Shown piece by piece: positions 55,952 through 64,000 of a stretch of DNA of 64,000 nt. A program made the translations under genes and the position numbers. Under the pieces are notes generated by a model. That model did not search any database and was not told the DNA's origin. It worked only from the letters and a program-made list of their open reading frames with translations. This stretch comes from Planctomycetota bacterium (GTDB lineage Bacteria > Planctomycetota > UBA1135 > JACQFD01), in NCBI GenBank assembly GCA_016200225.1, contig JACQFD010000030.1, positions 1 through 64,000 on the forward strand, given 5' to 3'. Positions within the stretch are counted from its first letter, which is position 1; each line of letters begins with the position of its first letter.

Positions 55952-56553
55952 TACGAATACCCTTTCAACAAAAACGCCGCATCGCGATCAGCGTTTGTTT
56001 TCTCGCGGTCGCGCTCGGATTCACGGGCTGGCGCATGCAATCGGCGTTCGCGGGACGAGCGCAGTCGGGCCCGTCCGGGGCGAACGCCGCCGATCAGAAT
56101 TTACATTTCGATAAACTTACAAAAAACGACGCCCCCCTCGGCGTGAAGGATGCCGAGATAATTAATATTAAGAAAACCGCGGCCGCCGTCTTTTCGAACG
56201 TCGATCTCGCCTCCGAGAATCCGTTCGAACAAATCGCGCGGTTTCGCCGCGAGGCCGCCGAAGCGAAATTAGCATTACAAAAAACGCTCGAAGCCGGGAA
56301 TCGCGCCGCGCCGGGGACGGATTCGCGGCCCTCGGAGTCGACGGCCGACCCGGAGCCCCGTCCGTCGATCATAAACATTCGCGCGCTCGTCGACGCGGGC
56401 GCGAAATCGGTCGTTTTGTATGACGACCGCGTGTTGCGCATCGGCGACGCGCTGCCGGACGGTTCGGCCGTATTCGAAAAAGTCGAAAACGGAAAGGCGT
56501 GGTTCCGCCGCGGCGCGGGCCTCGTCGCGGCCGCGCCGTCAAAGAAAAAATAA
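55948..56553 (+). CDS. PilP/GspC-like periplasmic linker protein
   Basis: 201 residues from ATG 55948, inside the stop of the previous gene. N-terminal membrane helix (~10-30), a disordered stretch, and a C-terminal beta-rich HR-like domain (RALVDAGAKSVVLYDDRVLRIGDAL) of the kind that connects the inner-membrane platform to the secretin. Assigned mainly from order and topology. Confidence 0.6.
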   Translation: MIRIPFQQKRRIAISVCFLAVALGFTGWRMQSAFAGRAQSGPSGANAADQNLHFDKLTKNDAPLGVKDAEIINIKKTAAAVFSNVDLASENPFEQIARFRREAAEAKLALQKTLEAGNRAAPGTDSRPSESTADPEPRPSIINIRALVDAGAKSVVLYDDRVLRIGDALPDGSAVFEKVENGKAWFRRGAGLVAAAPSKKK

Positions 56554-56583
56554 CGATCGAATCATAATATAAATATTCAGAAT

Positions 56584-58095
56584 ATGATTACAATTCCGGC
56601 GCGTGCCATTTGCATCTTCATACTTCCCGCGGTTGCGGCCTGCCGCGTCACGCACGGACCCGAGCGTCCCGCGGGCATCGACGCGGCGCGCGACCGCGCC
56701 GAATCCGCGACGCCTTCTGTAATATTACCGGTCGACGAGCCCGAAACGGCGTCGCGGCCCGCCGCGGAATCGACGCGGGTCGTATTTGATAAATTACAAA
56801 ACGAAGGAGCGCGCGACCCGCGCGAAATTCCGGCCGACGTGCTCGCCGTCGTGCCCGCCGATCGTAAGATTACACTCGAAGTCGCCGACGCGACCGCGAC
56901 CGAACTCGCGCGCATGCTCGGCCACGCATGCGAATTGAACGTGATGGTCGACGACGCCATGGAAAAGCACGGTTCGCTCGAATTAAAGGATATTTCCGCG
57001 CGCGACGCGTTCCGCGCGTTCGCGCGCCGGTTCGACGTGCGCGTCGAGCGGCAGGGCGACGTTTTATTAATGAGCGATTCACATAAATCGCGCCGCGTTT
57101 CGAAAGTGTTACATTCGACGATCAGCGATCTCGGGCAGCTCGAGGAAAAGTTAAAACCGCTCGTCGGCGAGGACGGAACATTTACAATATCGCAGCAGGC
57201 GCGGACAGTCTACGTGGAGGCCGGCGAGGAGCGCGTCGCGCAGGTCGAACAGTTATTGGCAAATCTCGCGCTCGAGGAACGCCAGGTCGTGATCGAGGCG
57301 CGGATTTTCGAAATCGTATTCGACGACCGCCTCGAATTCGGCGTTTCGCACGATCATTTATTCGACGTCGGCGATTCCACGATGCACGTTTTGCAAACAC
57401 TGCTTCCTCAAAGTAACAATTTCGGAATCACCGCCGCGAACCGGCCCGGGACGATCACGAGCACCATGCAGGCGCTGCGCACGCTCGGCACGATTGAATT
57501 GTTATCTTCGCCGCGGATCGCGACGTTGAACGGCAAGGATGCGACGATACAAGTGATTCAGGAAGTGCCGTACGTTCAAACGACCAATACGGTTTCGCAA
57601 ACCAACGCGGGCGGCTCGACGAGCACGTTTCAACAGGTCGAATTCAAGGAAGCGGGAATTACACTGAAAGTCAAGCCAGCGATTCTTAACGATGGATCGG
57701 TCCGCCTCGACGTCAATACGACGGTTTCGCAAGTATCCGGTTATTTTCAAAGCGTTCCGATTATTGATAAAAGAACATTACAATCGATCGTGTTTCTATC
57801 CGACGGCGGCACGATTTTCCTCGGCGGCTTGATGCAAAGAAACGTGGTCGATAATGAAAAGAAAGTCCCGATTCTCGGCGACATTCCGATTATCGGTTAT
57901 TTATTCAAAAGCATCGATCAGACCGTCAAACGGCGCGAGCTTTTGATGTTGCTCACGACGCGCGTCGTTCAGAATGCGGCCGACGAGCGGATTGCGAATG
58001 AGTACAGACTGCGCTACAGCAACGAAAAGGGCGCCATCGAGGACAAACGAGGCGGAACGCGCGTTTCGGGCGGCGATGTCCCCGACGCCAAATAA
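56584..58095 (+). CDS. gspD: Secretin (GspD/PilQ family), lipoprotein-like
   Basis: 503 residues. Signal ending in VAAC (Cys20), a plausible lipobox, so the secretin may be self-piloting. STN/N0-like domain (~80-160), one N1-type domain (~165-235), and the secretin core (~240-485) with VPYVQTTNTV and the signature VPILGDIPIIGYLFK. Fewer N-domains than classical GspD. It forms the outer-membrane gate for the pseudopilus machine encoded upstream. Confidence 0.92.
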   Translation: MITIPARAICIFILPAVAACRVTHGPERPAGIDAARDRAESATPSVILPVDEPETASRPAAESTRVVFDKLQNEGARDPREIPADVLAVVPADRKITLEVADATATELARMLGHACELNVMVDDAMEKHGSLELKDISARDAFRAFARRFDVRVERQGDVLLMSDSHKSRRVSKVLHSTISDLGQLEEKLKPLVGEDGTFTISQQARTVYVEAGEERVAQVEQLLANLALEERQVVIEARIFEIVFDDRLEFGVSHDHLFDVGDSTMHVLQTLLPQSNNFGITAANRPGTITSTMQALRTLGTIELLSSPRIATLNGKDATIQVIQEVPYVQTTNTVSQTNAGGSTSTFQQVEFKEAGITLKVKPAILNDGSVRLDVNTTVSQVSGYFQSVPIIDKRTLQSIVFLSDGGTIFLGGLMQRNVVDNEKKVPILGDIPIIGYLFKSIDQTVKRRELLMLLTTRVVQNAADERIANEYRLRYSNEKGAIEDKRGGTRVSGGDVPDAK

Positions 58096-58138
58096 TAAAG
58101 TCCGTTGACCGCGCGCGGGCGAAAACTATGATTTCGCC

Positions 58139-59545
58139 GTGCGAGGAACCCAAGCGCTGACCGCCCGATTTGTAATCATGCTGGCCGCGGCGGTCGGCGG
58201 CGCGACCGGCGCGTCGTCTGGCGCGACTCTTTCATTGAGATTCACGGTGCCGCGAACGCCGCGGCAGGCCGACCTCGACGTTGAACTCTCGCGCGTGCGC
58301 GACGAACTGAAGCGTTGCGACAGCGCCGTCGCGGCGTCCGAACGAAAAATTATTAGTGTTTATCGCGAATTCGAAAACCTCGTCGAGAATCTATCGAGCG
58401 ATCCCCTCGCGCCCAAAATCGCGGAGGCCGCCCGCCGGGCGATCTCGTCGGTCCGCGACGACGAATCGATTCGAAAAATGGCGGCCGATCCGACGCAACG
58501 GCAGAACTTCACGGTCGAACTGCGCAAACGGTTCTCCCAAGAAATCGGCGCGGCGCTTCCCGAGTCGATCCGCGGCGCCGTTTCCGGCAGATTATCATTA
58601 AACTTATATTCCGCCGTTTCCGGCGAAAGCGACGCCGGTCCGGCCATTCAAAAAGCGGTCGCGGATATTTGTACAAAGTGGTTCGATTCCGCCGCGCCCG
58701 CGCACGAATTGTGGAATCGCGATTTGTTTAAAGAAGTCGCCGCCGCGCGCGAATACGCGGACGCGCGCGCCGCGCTCGCCTCCGCGAACGAGAAACTCTC
58801 GCGCCTCGAGCATCCCGAACGATTTCATCCGGCGTTCGCGGGCACGCCCGAGGGCATGGTGTTCGTCCTCGGCGGCGCGTACACGCTCGGCCCGGACGAC
58901 GGGTACGATATTGATACAACAAAAAGAAAAGTAACTTTTCAGGTTTCGATCAAACCTTTTTATTTGGATAAAACAGAAGTTACAAATAAACAATATGCGG
59001 ACTTTTTGAAGGCCGTCGGCCGCACGGAGGCCAAGGCGCGGCTGCCGCAGGGCTGGCAATGGGGAAAGGACGGCACGGCCGCCATGCCGGTCGCGCGCGA
59101 GGCGTATCCAGTGACGGGTATTGGTTATGAAGACGCCACGGCCTACGCGCTTTGGGCGAAAAAACGCCTCCCGACGGAAGACGAGTGGGAGACTGCGGCG
59201 CGCGGCGCGCGAAGTTATTTGTATCCTTGGGGCGCGCGTTACGAATCGAAACGCGCCAACGATTTGAACGGCGAACTCGGCGGCACCGGGCCTGTCGGCA
59301 CGTTTCCGGGCGACGTTTCGCCGTTCGGCGCGCTCGACATGGCGGGAAATGTCATGGAGTGGACGGCGACGATCGAGGGCGGCAAACCGGCGCCCGCGAA
59401 GCTCGAGGGGCCGACGAATATTGTCATTCGCGGCGGCGCGTACGACCGCGACCCGAAGCGATGCTCGGCGACCTATCGATGGGTTTACGCCTCGACGACC
59501 AAAGTCGCGAATCTGGGATTCCGATGCGCCCGCGACGCATTTTAA
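58139..59545 (+). CDS. SUMF1-type (formylglycine-generating-enzyme-like) exported protein
   Basis: 468 residues from GTG 58139. Hydrophobic N-terminus; a helical region (~40-225); then an FGE-sulfatase/SUMF1 domain (~235-468) with GMVFVLGGAYTLG, DKTEVTNKQYADFL, LPTEDEWETAARG, AGNVMEWTA and NLGFRCARD. Only one Cys is near the usual catalytic pair, so FGE-like chemistry is doubtful; many SUMF1 proteins are binding modules. It follows the secretin by 43 bp and may be a secretion substrate or accessory. Confidence 0.82.
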   Translation: MRGTQALTARFVIMLAAAVGGATGASSGATLSLRFTVPRTPRQADLDVELSRVRDELKRCDSAVAASERKIISVYREFENLVENLSSDPLAPKIAEAARRAISSVRDDESIRKMAADPTQRQNFTVELRKRFSQEIGAALPESIRGAVSGRLSLNLYSAVSGESDAGPAIQKAVADICTKWFDSAAPAHELWNRDLFKEVAAAREYADARAALASANEKLSRLEHPERFHPAFAGTPEGMVFVLGGAYTLGPDDGYDIDTTKRKVTFQVSIKPFYLDKTEVTNKQYADFLKAVGRTEAKARLPQGWQWGKDGTAAMPVAREAYPVTGIGYEDATAYALWAKKRLPTEDEWETAARGARSYLYPWGARYESKRANDLNGELGGTGPVGTFPGDVSPFGALDMAGNVMEWTATIEGGKPAPAKLEGPTNIVIRGGAYDRDPKRCSATYRWVYASTTKVANLGFRCARDAF

Positions 59546-59594
59546 TTAAATTTACGAAGTTCAATCTAATTAACTTTAAGAGATTGCGCATCGC

Positions 59595-60935
59595 GTGCCG
59601 GATTTATTAGTTATACGGCGCGTCGTCGCCGAGGCCGCGGGCGCGCTCGTTTCGCCGCTCCGGTTGTTATTGTATGGTATGTTCGGCCGGCGGGCCGAAA
59701 CGGAACGCGTCGCCCGCGCGCTCGCCGCCCCGCACGGACCGCCGCCTCCTCCTCGGCCGCGGCCCGCAATACCGCGCGAGGGCCGGCCGCTGAAATTATT
59801 GATATCCACCGGCGAGGCCTCGGGCGAAATCCATGCTTGCAATCTCGTTCGCGAACTCCGCGCTCGCCGGGCGAATATTGAATTTTACGGTTTCGGCGGC
59901 GACATGCTCGGAAAAGAGAATGTAAAGATTCTTCTTTCGCTCTCCGGCAAGGCGGGAATGGGACTGTTGCATGGGCTCGCGGCGATTCCGCGGCACGTCG
60001 GTTTCGCGGACGATTTTGTTAAATTTATCGATCGCGAACGGCCCGACGCCTGCGTTTTTATCGATAATCCCGGATTTCATCTCGTGCTCGCGACGCTCGC
60101 GCGGGAACGCGGGGTGCCGGCGATTCAATATGTTTGTCCGCAGACGTGGGCGTGGGCTCCATGGCGCAGGCGGCGCATGCGGCGCGATCTGGCCGCCGCG
60201 CTCGCGATCGCGCCGTTCGAAATTCCCTATTTTCAAAGTTATGGAATCGACGTCCGATACGTGGGGCATCCGCTGGCCGACGAATTCTTAAAGTATACGG
60301 ATCCGCCGCGCGCGCCCGAAAAGTTATTATTATTTTTTCCGGGAAGCCGCTCCGCGGAAGTCCGGCGTAATTTTCCGGCGATGCTTCGGCTCGCCGTACG
60401 ATTGTCGGCGCGCCTGCCGGAATTTCGATTTGTTGCATCCTTTCGCGACGCCGGGCGCGCCGCGCAGGCGCGTGAACTGTTATTACAATTTGGACCCGCG
60501 CCCGTCGAGATCCACGAGGGCGATCCGGGAATATTATTATCGAAAGCCGCGCTCGCCGTCGCGAAGTCGGGCACGGGAACGCTCGAAATCGCGCACGCGC
60601 GCGTGCCTCAGATTATTATTTATCGACTCGGCAGGAAATTCGACCAATGGCTGTCGCGGGCGCTGCTCGCGGTGCCGCATATTTCAATGCTAAATTTACT
60701 TTCGAATGCGCGGATCGTGCCAGAATTTATGGTTTCCGACGACGCCGGCGAGGACGATATATATAAAACGGCGCTCGAGTTCCTGGAGCAGCCCGCGCGC
60801 GCGCGCCGTCAAATCGTCGAACTCGCGCATGCGCTCGAGCGCGTCGAGGCGCCCGGCGCCTGCGCGCGCGCCGCCGAAATCACGCTTCAAATCGCCGAGC
60901 GAGCGCGTGTGGCGCCGTCCGATTCCAACCGTTAA
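59595..60935 (+). CDS. lpxB: Lipid-A-disaccharide synthase
   Basis: 446 residues from GTG 59595 with no strong ribosome site. The GT-B (GT19) enzyme begins after ~65 extra residues: LLISTGEASGEIHACNLV, YGFGGDMLG, CVFIDNPGFH, QTWAWAPWR, VRYVGHPLADEFL, FFPGSRSAEV, and AVAKSGTGTLE for the donor site. It condenses lipid X with UDP-diacylglucosamine in lipid A synthesis. The long Pro-rich N-terminal extension includes a short hydrophobic stretch and is unusual. Evidence that the organism has an LPS-type outer membrane. Confidence 0.96.
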   Translation: MPDLLVIRRVVAEAAGALVSPLRLLLYGMFGRRAETERVARALAAPHGPPPPPRPRPAIPREGRPLKLLISTGEASGEIHACNLVRELRARRANIEFYGFGGDMLGKENVKILLSLSGKAGMGLLHGLAAIPRHVGFADDFVKFIDRERPDACVFIDNPGFHLVLATLARERGVPAIQYVCPQTWAWAPWRRRRMRRDLAAALAIAPFEIPYFQSYGIDVRYVGHPLADEFLKYTDPPRAPEKLLLFFPGSRSAEVRRNFPAMLRLAVRLSARLPEFRFVASFRDAGRAAQARELLLQFGPAPVEIHEGDPGILLSKAALAVAKSGTGTLEIAHARVPQIIIYRLGRKFDQWLSRALLAVPHISMLNLLSNARIVPEFMVSDDAGEDDIYKTALEFLEQPARARRQIVELAHALERVEAPGACARAAEITLQIAERARVAPSDSNR

Positions 60936-60962
60936 CAGCCTGTGGTAAAAGTGCTCCCCAAT

Positions 60963-61069
60963 CCAAAAATAGGATTTTTTTGATAAATCGAGGAAAACCG
61001 ATTGAGGCGTAGCAAAAAGTTACGTCGAAATCGGTTTGACGAAGAATTATCAAAAAAGGACATTTTTGG
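60963..61069. repeat. 107-bp nested AT-rich palindrome
   Basis: Four nested arm pairs share one centre near 61016: CCAAAAAT/ATTTTTGG (60963-60970, 61062-61069), TTTTTTGATAA/TTATCAAAAAA (60976-60986, 61047-61057), AAACCGATT/AATCGGTTT (60995-61003, 61029-61037) and CGTA/TACG (61008-61011, 61021-61024). It lies 27 bp after lpxB and is far more AT-rich than its surroundings. No terminal direct repeats are clear. Possibly a mobile palindromic element or an extended bidirectional terminator. Confidence 0.8.
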
Positions 61070-61125
61070 AATGGATGACTTTTGCCACGGGCCGTTAAGC
61101 TTTCGAATCCCGCCGCCCCCGCCAC

Positions 61126-62523
61126 ATGCCCTCACCCCGTCGAATTCTCATAAGACTGGCGCTCGTGCTCCTCGGCGTTTTTATTGCAATTGTCGCCGTT
61201 GAATTAGCATTACAAACCGCGTCGTGGTTTCACGTGCGCGCGTTGCGTCAGCGCGTCGCCGTTTCGGGCGCCGGAAAACCGCTCGTCGCGTTCGTCGGCG
61301 ATTCGAATATTTACGGTCTTTATGTTAAAGATAACGAAACGATCGACTGCGCGCTCCAAACGCTCGCCGCGAAGGGCGGCGCGAGAGGAATTGCAACGAT
61401 AAACAAAGGATATCCGGGCTCGGCGAGCTGGGCCGTCCTCGAACAGGCGAAAGAGGCGCTCGCGCTGCATCCCGTCGCGATCGTGGCGAGGACGGGAATT
61501 AATAATTTGTGGTCGTTGCCGACCGACACGAGTTTCGGCCCGCTCGCGAATCTTAGAATTGTAAAATTATGGAGAACCCTTTCATATAATTGGTCGTGGG
61601 AGAAAAAACAGGCCATCACCATCAACTCCGGCGAGGGCGGCGGAGAGCTCAAATCGGACGCGAGGAAAATAAATGAACAACTCGCCGTCGTGAAGGCCGT
61701 GAAGCGCGACGGCACGGAGGAATTGTTCGAATTGAACCGTTACGCGCGCGCGCGCGAATTCGCGATGATCGAGGATCGTTATGATTCCGATCTTCACAAA
61801 ATCGCGGAATTGTGCGAAGCGGCGAATGTAAAGTGTATTTTCGCGACCTATCTCGCGAGTTCGCGGAGCGGCTTTTCGGATATTAAGGTTGGAATCTTAA
61901 AATTCGAGGGCTACCACGGCGCGCGCGTCGCCGACTGCTCGGGCATCGAAGCGGCCGTGACGAATCGGATCGCGGTTTCGGCCCCGGCGGACCGCCCCGG
62001 CATCGCGTCGATCGCGCTCGCGACGGCGTCGGGATTAATATTAACGAAAGACAGCCACCCGACGCCGATCGGTTATCAAATGGAAGCCTGCGTGATGCTG
62101 GATGTGCTCAAATCGGCCGGCATCGCCACGGACGCGCCGTCGACCGATCTATTAACATTCATTCCCAATCTTAAGGATGTCGTTCCGATCCTTCGCGCCG
62201 GCGGCACGGCCGCCGAGCCGGTTTTTCTTTATGAAGGAAATGCGAAGGATCGCGTGCAGGTACTTTTCGGCAGGGCGGGCAAATGTGAACATGAACACGT
62301 CCCCATTCCGCTCGATTTGTTTTCATGGCGTCCGAAGTCGAATCTGATGGAATCGGCGACGATCACGGTCGCCGACGCTTCCGGCCACGCACGCATCAGT
62401 TTCAACACGCCCTCGATGATAACATTACAGTCCGCCACGCACGCGATTGCATATGTTCACCGCGGCGGCATGGGCGGCGCCGCGCAGGTTGTGATTTCGG
62501 AGCCGCTCGAATTGAAGCGATAG
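61126..62523 (+). CDS. Membrane-anchored SGNH/GDSL-hydrolase-like protein
   Basis: 465 residues. N-terminal membrane helix (~8-28), then an SGNH fold: block I VAFVGDSNIYG with Ser60, block III-like ARTGINNLW (~122-130), and block V KDSHPTPIGY with Asp309 and His311. These are the family's catalytic Ser, Asn, Asp and His positions. The C-terminal ~110 residues form an extra beta domain. Substrate possibly an acylated cell-wall or glycan ester, but unknown. No Shine-Dalgarno sequence is visible before the ATG. Confidence 0.82.
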   Translation: MPSPRRILIRLALVLLGVFIAIVAVELALQTASWFHVRALRQRVAVSGAGKPLVAFVGDSNIYGLYVKDNETIDCALQTLAAKGGARGIATINKGYPGSASWAVLEQAKEALALHPVAIVARTGINNLWSLPTDTSFGPLANLRIVKLWRTLSYNWSWEKKQAITINSGEGGGELKSDARKINEQLAVVKAVKRDGTEELFELNRYARAREFAMIEDRYDSDLHKIAELCEAANVKCIFATYLASSRSGFSDIKVGILKFEGYHGARVADCSGIEAAVTNRIAVSAPADRPGIASIALATASGLILTKDSHPTPIGYQMEACVMLDVLKSAGIATDAPSTDLLTFIPNLKDVVPILRAGGTAAEPVFLYEGNAKDRVQVLFGRAGKCEHEHVPIPLDLFSWRPKSNLMESATITVADASGHARISFNTPSMITLQSATHAIAYVHRGGMGGAAQVVISEPLELKR

Positions 62524-62660
62524 AACGGACGTCTCCGGCGGGCGGCGAATCGGACACCGGCGCGGCGCGTTGACGCCGTATGCACGCGACATTCACGGGA
62601 TCTTCACGGATGTGAACGATTGATTTCTTGTCGCGCGAAAGGCGCGCGATCGATGAAACG

Positions 62661-63169
62661 ATGAATGTGGGAATTTCAGTTATGAACGTTTTCGACCTGA
62701 CGGGACCGGAGTTTCTTGTATCTTATATTTTCCTCGCGACCGCGATTCTCGGCGCGCTTTGGTGGATTCTCGGAAACTTGGAGGGCGGCGGCGCCTGCTC
62801 GACGATCACAAACACGACGTGCCCGATCCCGTATATGAATTATTGAGCGAAGTCGCCGCGCTCGCGCCGCAATCGTTAATTATAACTATCGAGCGCGACG
62901 GCGCGTATCCGAATATGTTACAATTGCTCGCGCAACTCGACCGCGCGCGCGAGGCCGTCGCCGCCGGCCGCGCCCGCGCGCGGTCGATCGTGCCCCGCCC
63001 CGTGGGCGCGGTCGGAATCGCCGGCCGCGGCCTCGAGGCCGAACTGGCGCGCGTATTTACCAATGAATCCGTCCGCGCCGCATTCGCAACGGACGATCCG
63101 GCGGGACTCGCGATGGCCGCCGGGAGCTTCGGCAGGAAGCGGATCGCGGCGGGCGGCCCCTTTCCGTGA
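62661..63169 (+). pseudogene. Scar joining TIGR04222-like start to MNIO (DUF692) C-terminus
   Basis: Two broken pieces in different frames. From 62661 (or 62682) one frame gives MNVFDLTGPEFL and a membrane helix, matching my recollection of the TIGR04222 membrane-protein N-terminus, but it ends at 62846. From about 62785 the other frame gives RRLLDDHKHDVPDPVYELL, then ERDGAYPNMLQLLAQLDRAREA and a VFTNESVRAAF...AAGSFGRKR tail, which looks like the C-terminus of MNIO enzymes and the domain that follows them. The rest of both genes is missing, so a deletion seems to have fused them out of frame. Inference from memory; no database check. Confidence 0.6.
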
Positions 63170-63255
63170 ACCGCTGCCCACTGTTTTTCGTTTCACGGAA
63201 TTGGATGATAACGCATCGGAACACCCGCCAACATCAACGGTTCGAACCCATTCGT

Positions 63256-64000
63256 ATGAAATTCGCATTCCTAACATTCGTTTCGTTAACAACTGCATTT
63301 GTAACTAATACCGCGACCGCCCAGAACGCGCCCGCCGCGGCCGGGACCGCGACGCAGCGTCCGGCGGCGCCGCGGCCGCCGGATTTTCGCTCGCTCGGCA
63401 ACAGCGCGGTGCATTTATTAAGAGCGGCGCAGGGCAAGGACGGATCCTACGGCGGCGACGCGGAGGCGACGGCGCTCGCGCTCTACGGATTTACCAAATG
63501 CGCGCGCCAGTACCGCGAAACGGACGGGCCGTTTATAACAAAAGCCGTCGAATATTTATTATCGAAGCGCGCGCCCGACGGCGCGTTCAAAGGCAATAAT
63601 ACGCTCAATGCGACGCTCGCGGCGGCCGTCGCGCTCGACGCCCTCGATAAGACTAAATATGCGGGCATTGTCGCCGACGCGATCAAGTCCGCGGAAACGG
63701 CCGCGAAAAAAACCGCGCCCGCGAAGGCCTCGGGCGCGGAATTGTTTAATTATGCGATGGACGCGGCGCCCGAATTGATAGGACGCCTTCCGGCGGATAT
63801 CACCGATGCGTCGGAGTTTTCGCTGCCGGCCGCGGGCGCGGCGCAGGAACCCGCGGACGTCGCCAAGATCGCGCGCAAACTTGTATTGATAACGATGGCG
63901 GCGTCGCGCGTTCCGCCGCAGAAACCGCAGGAAATTCCGGCGACGCCGCTTCCGGCGTGGGATCCAAATGCAAAGGTCGATCTCGATGTTACGATTCGAA
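63256..64000 (+). CDS. Exported alpha-toroid (prenyltransferase/squalene-cyclase-like) repeat protein, partial
   Basis: Runs off the right edge with no stop in 248 codons. From ATG 63256 it begins with a signal peptide (MKFAFLTFVSLTTAF...TATAQ) and a Pro/Ala-rich linker. It then shows repeats of the form GKDGSYGGDAEATALALYGF and APDGAFKGNN...AAAVALDAL, the six-helix-barrel repeat of prenyltransferase and squalene-oxidocyclase proteins. Many planctomycete secreted proteins carry this fold without cyclase activity; the catalytic DxDD or QW signatures are not seen in the visible part. Confidence 0.75.
   Translation, partial: MKFAFLTFVSLTTAFVTNTATAQNAPAAAGTATQRPAAPRPPDFRSLGNSAVHLLRAAQGKDGSYGGDAEATALALYGFTKCARQYRETDGPFITKAVEYLLSKRAPDGAFKGNNTLNATLAAAVALDALDKTKYAGIVADAIKSAETAAKKTAPAKASGAELFNYAMDAAPELIGRLPADITDASEFSLPAAGAAQEPADVAKIARKLVLITMAASRVPPQKPQEIPATPLPAWDPNAKVDLDVTIR

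Noticed and set aside
60926..61100. Integron attC site, because GTTAAGC and GTTAAC flank the palindrome
   Set aside because: No matching RYYYAAC/GTTRRRY pair in the right arrangement and no integrase; better described as a plain palindrome.
61102..61124. Sequence ending in TTCGAATCCCGCC...GCCA that looks like the 3' end of a tRNA or tmRNA
   Set aside because: The bases 5' of TTCGAAT do not pair with CCCGC to form a T-stem, and no complementary acceptor strand lies 70-90 nt upstream. At most it is a short tRNA-like remnant.

Overview
The window looks like the chromosome of a GC-rich Gram-negative bacterium, most likely a member of Planctomycetota. The outer membrane is indicated by lpxB, a secretin and several lipobox proteins. 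The planctomycete assignment is an inference from the mix of families: NPCBM, two HExxH peptidases of the DUF1570 kind, SUMF1-type and carboxypeptidase-regulatory-like proteins, paired di-haem oxidoreductases, a multihaem cytochrome whose C-terminal module I associate with planctomycetes, duplicated groEL, and frequent GTG/TTG starts with weak or absent Shine-Dalgarno sequences. No rRNA, tRNA, CRISPR array, transposase or integrase was found.

Layout. 1-4.8 kb: a dispersed repeat, then two tandem di-haem oxidoreductase paralogues and an AhpD-like protein (minus strand). 4.8-9.5 kb: a Rossmann/epimerase-like hybrid and a giant methyltransferase-like/double glycosyltransferase/TPR protein (plus). 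9.5-14 kb: a nine-haem cytochrome c and a SulP transporter (minus). 14-21.4 kb: a tightly packed minus-strand operon of GH63-like glucosidase, M28 peptidase, beta-propeller protein and winged-helix protein. 21.6-23.9 kb: a bufferin-type RiPP metallophore operon (bufA2-bufB-bufC) whose precursor carries a duplicated Cys-rich core. 24-25.9 kb: an MntA/HepT toxin-antitoxin pair with a frameshifted hepT, a polyphosphate-glucokinase-like ROK kinase and an HPt protein. 26-29.8 kb: a VWA and an NPCBM envelope protein. 30-37.4 kb: a proteostasis block, groL-groS-groL, dnaJ-grpE, an FmdB zinc ribbon and a radical SAM/SPASM protein. 37.4-38.9 kb: a repeat- and palindrome-rich segment around an AT-richer orphan gene. 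39-46.5 kb: a long carboxypeptidase-regulatory-like surface protein, two secreted HExxH peptidases and a degenerate trypsin-like lipoprotein. 46.5-48.8 kb: a class I glutamine amidotransferase and an ABC-2 exporter. 48.8-59.5 kb: a type II secretion/type IV pilus-like machine (three pseudopilins, GspE, GspF, PilM/N-, PilO- and PilP-like proteins, secretin) followed by a SUMF1-like protein. 59.6-64 kb: lpxB, a 107-bp palindrome, an SGNH hydrolase-like protein, the scar of a second MNIO (DUF692) locus, and a toroid-repeat protein cut by the window edge.

The themes are periplasmic redox and metal handling (di-haem and multihaem proteins, bufferin), envelope export and surface proteins, and chaperones. 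The observations most worth following up are the bufferin operon with a duplicated, possibly lipidated precursor; the scar joining a TIGR04222-like membrane-protein start to an MNIO C-terminus; the two-copy intergenic repeat with a diverged interior of constant length; the two long palindromes; and the 68-nt G-free leader of groS.
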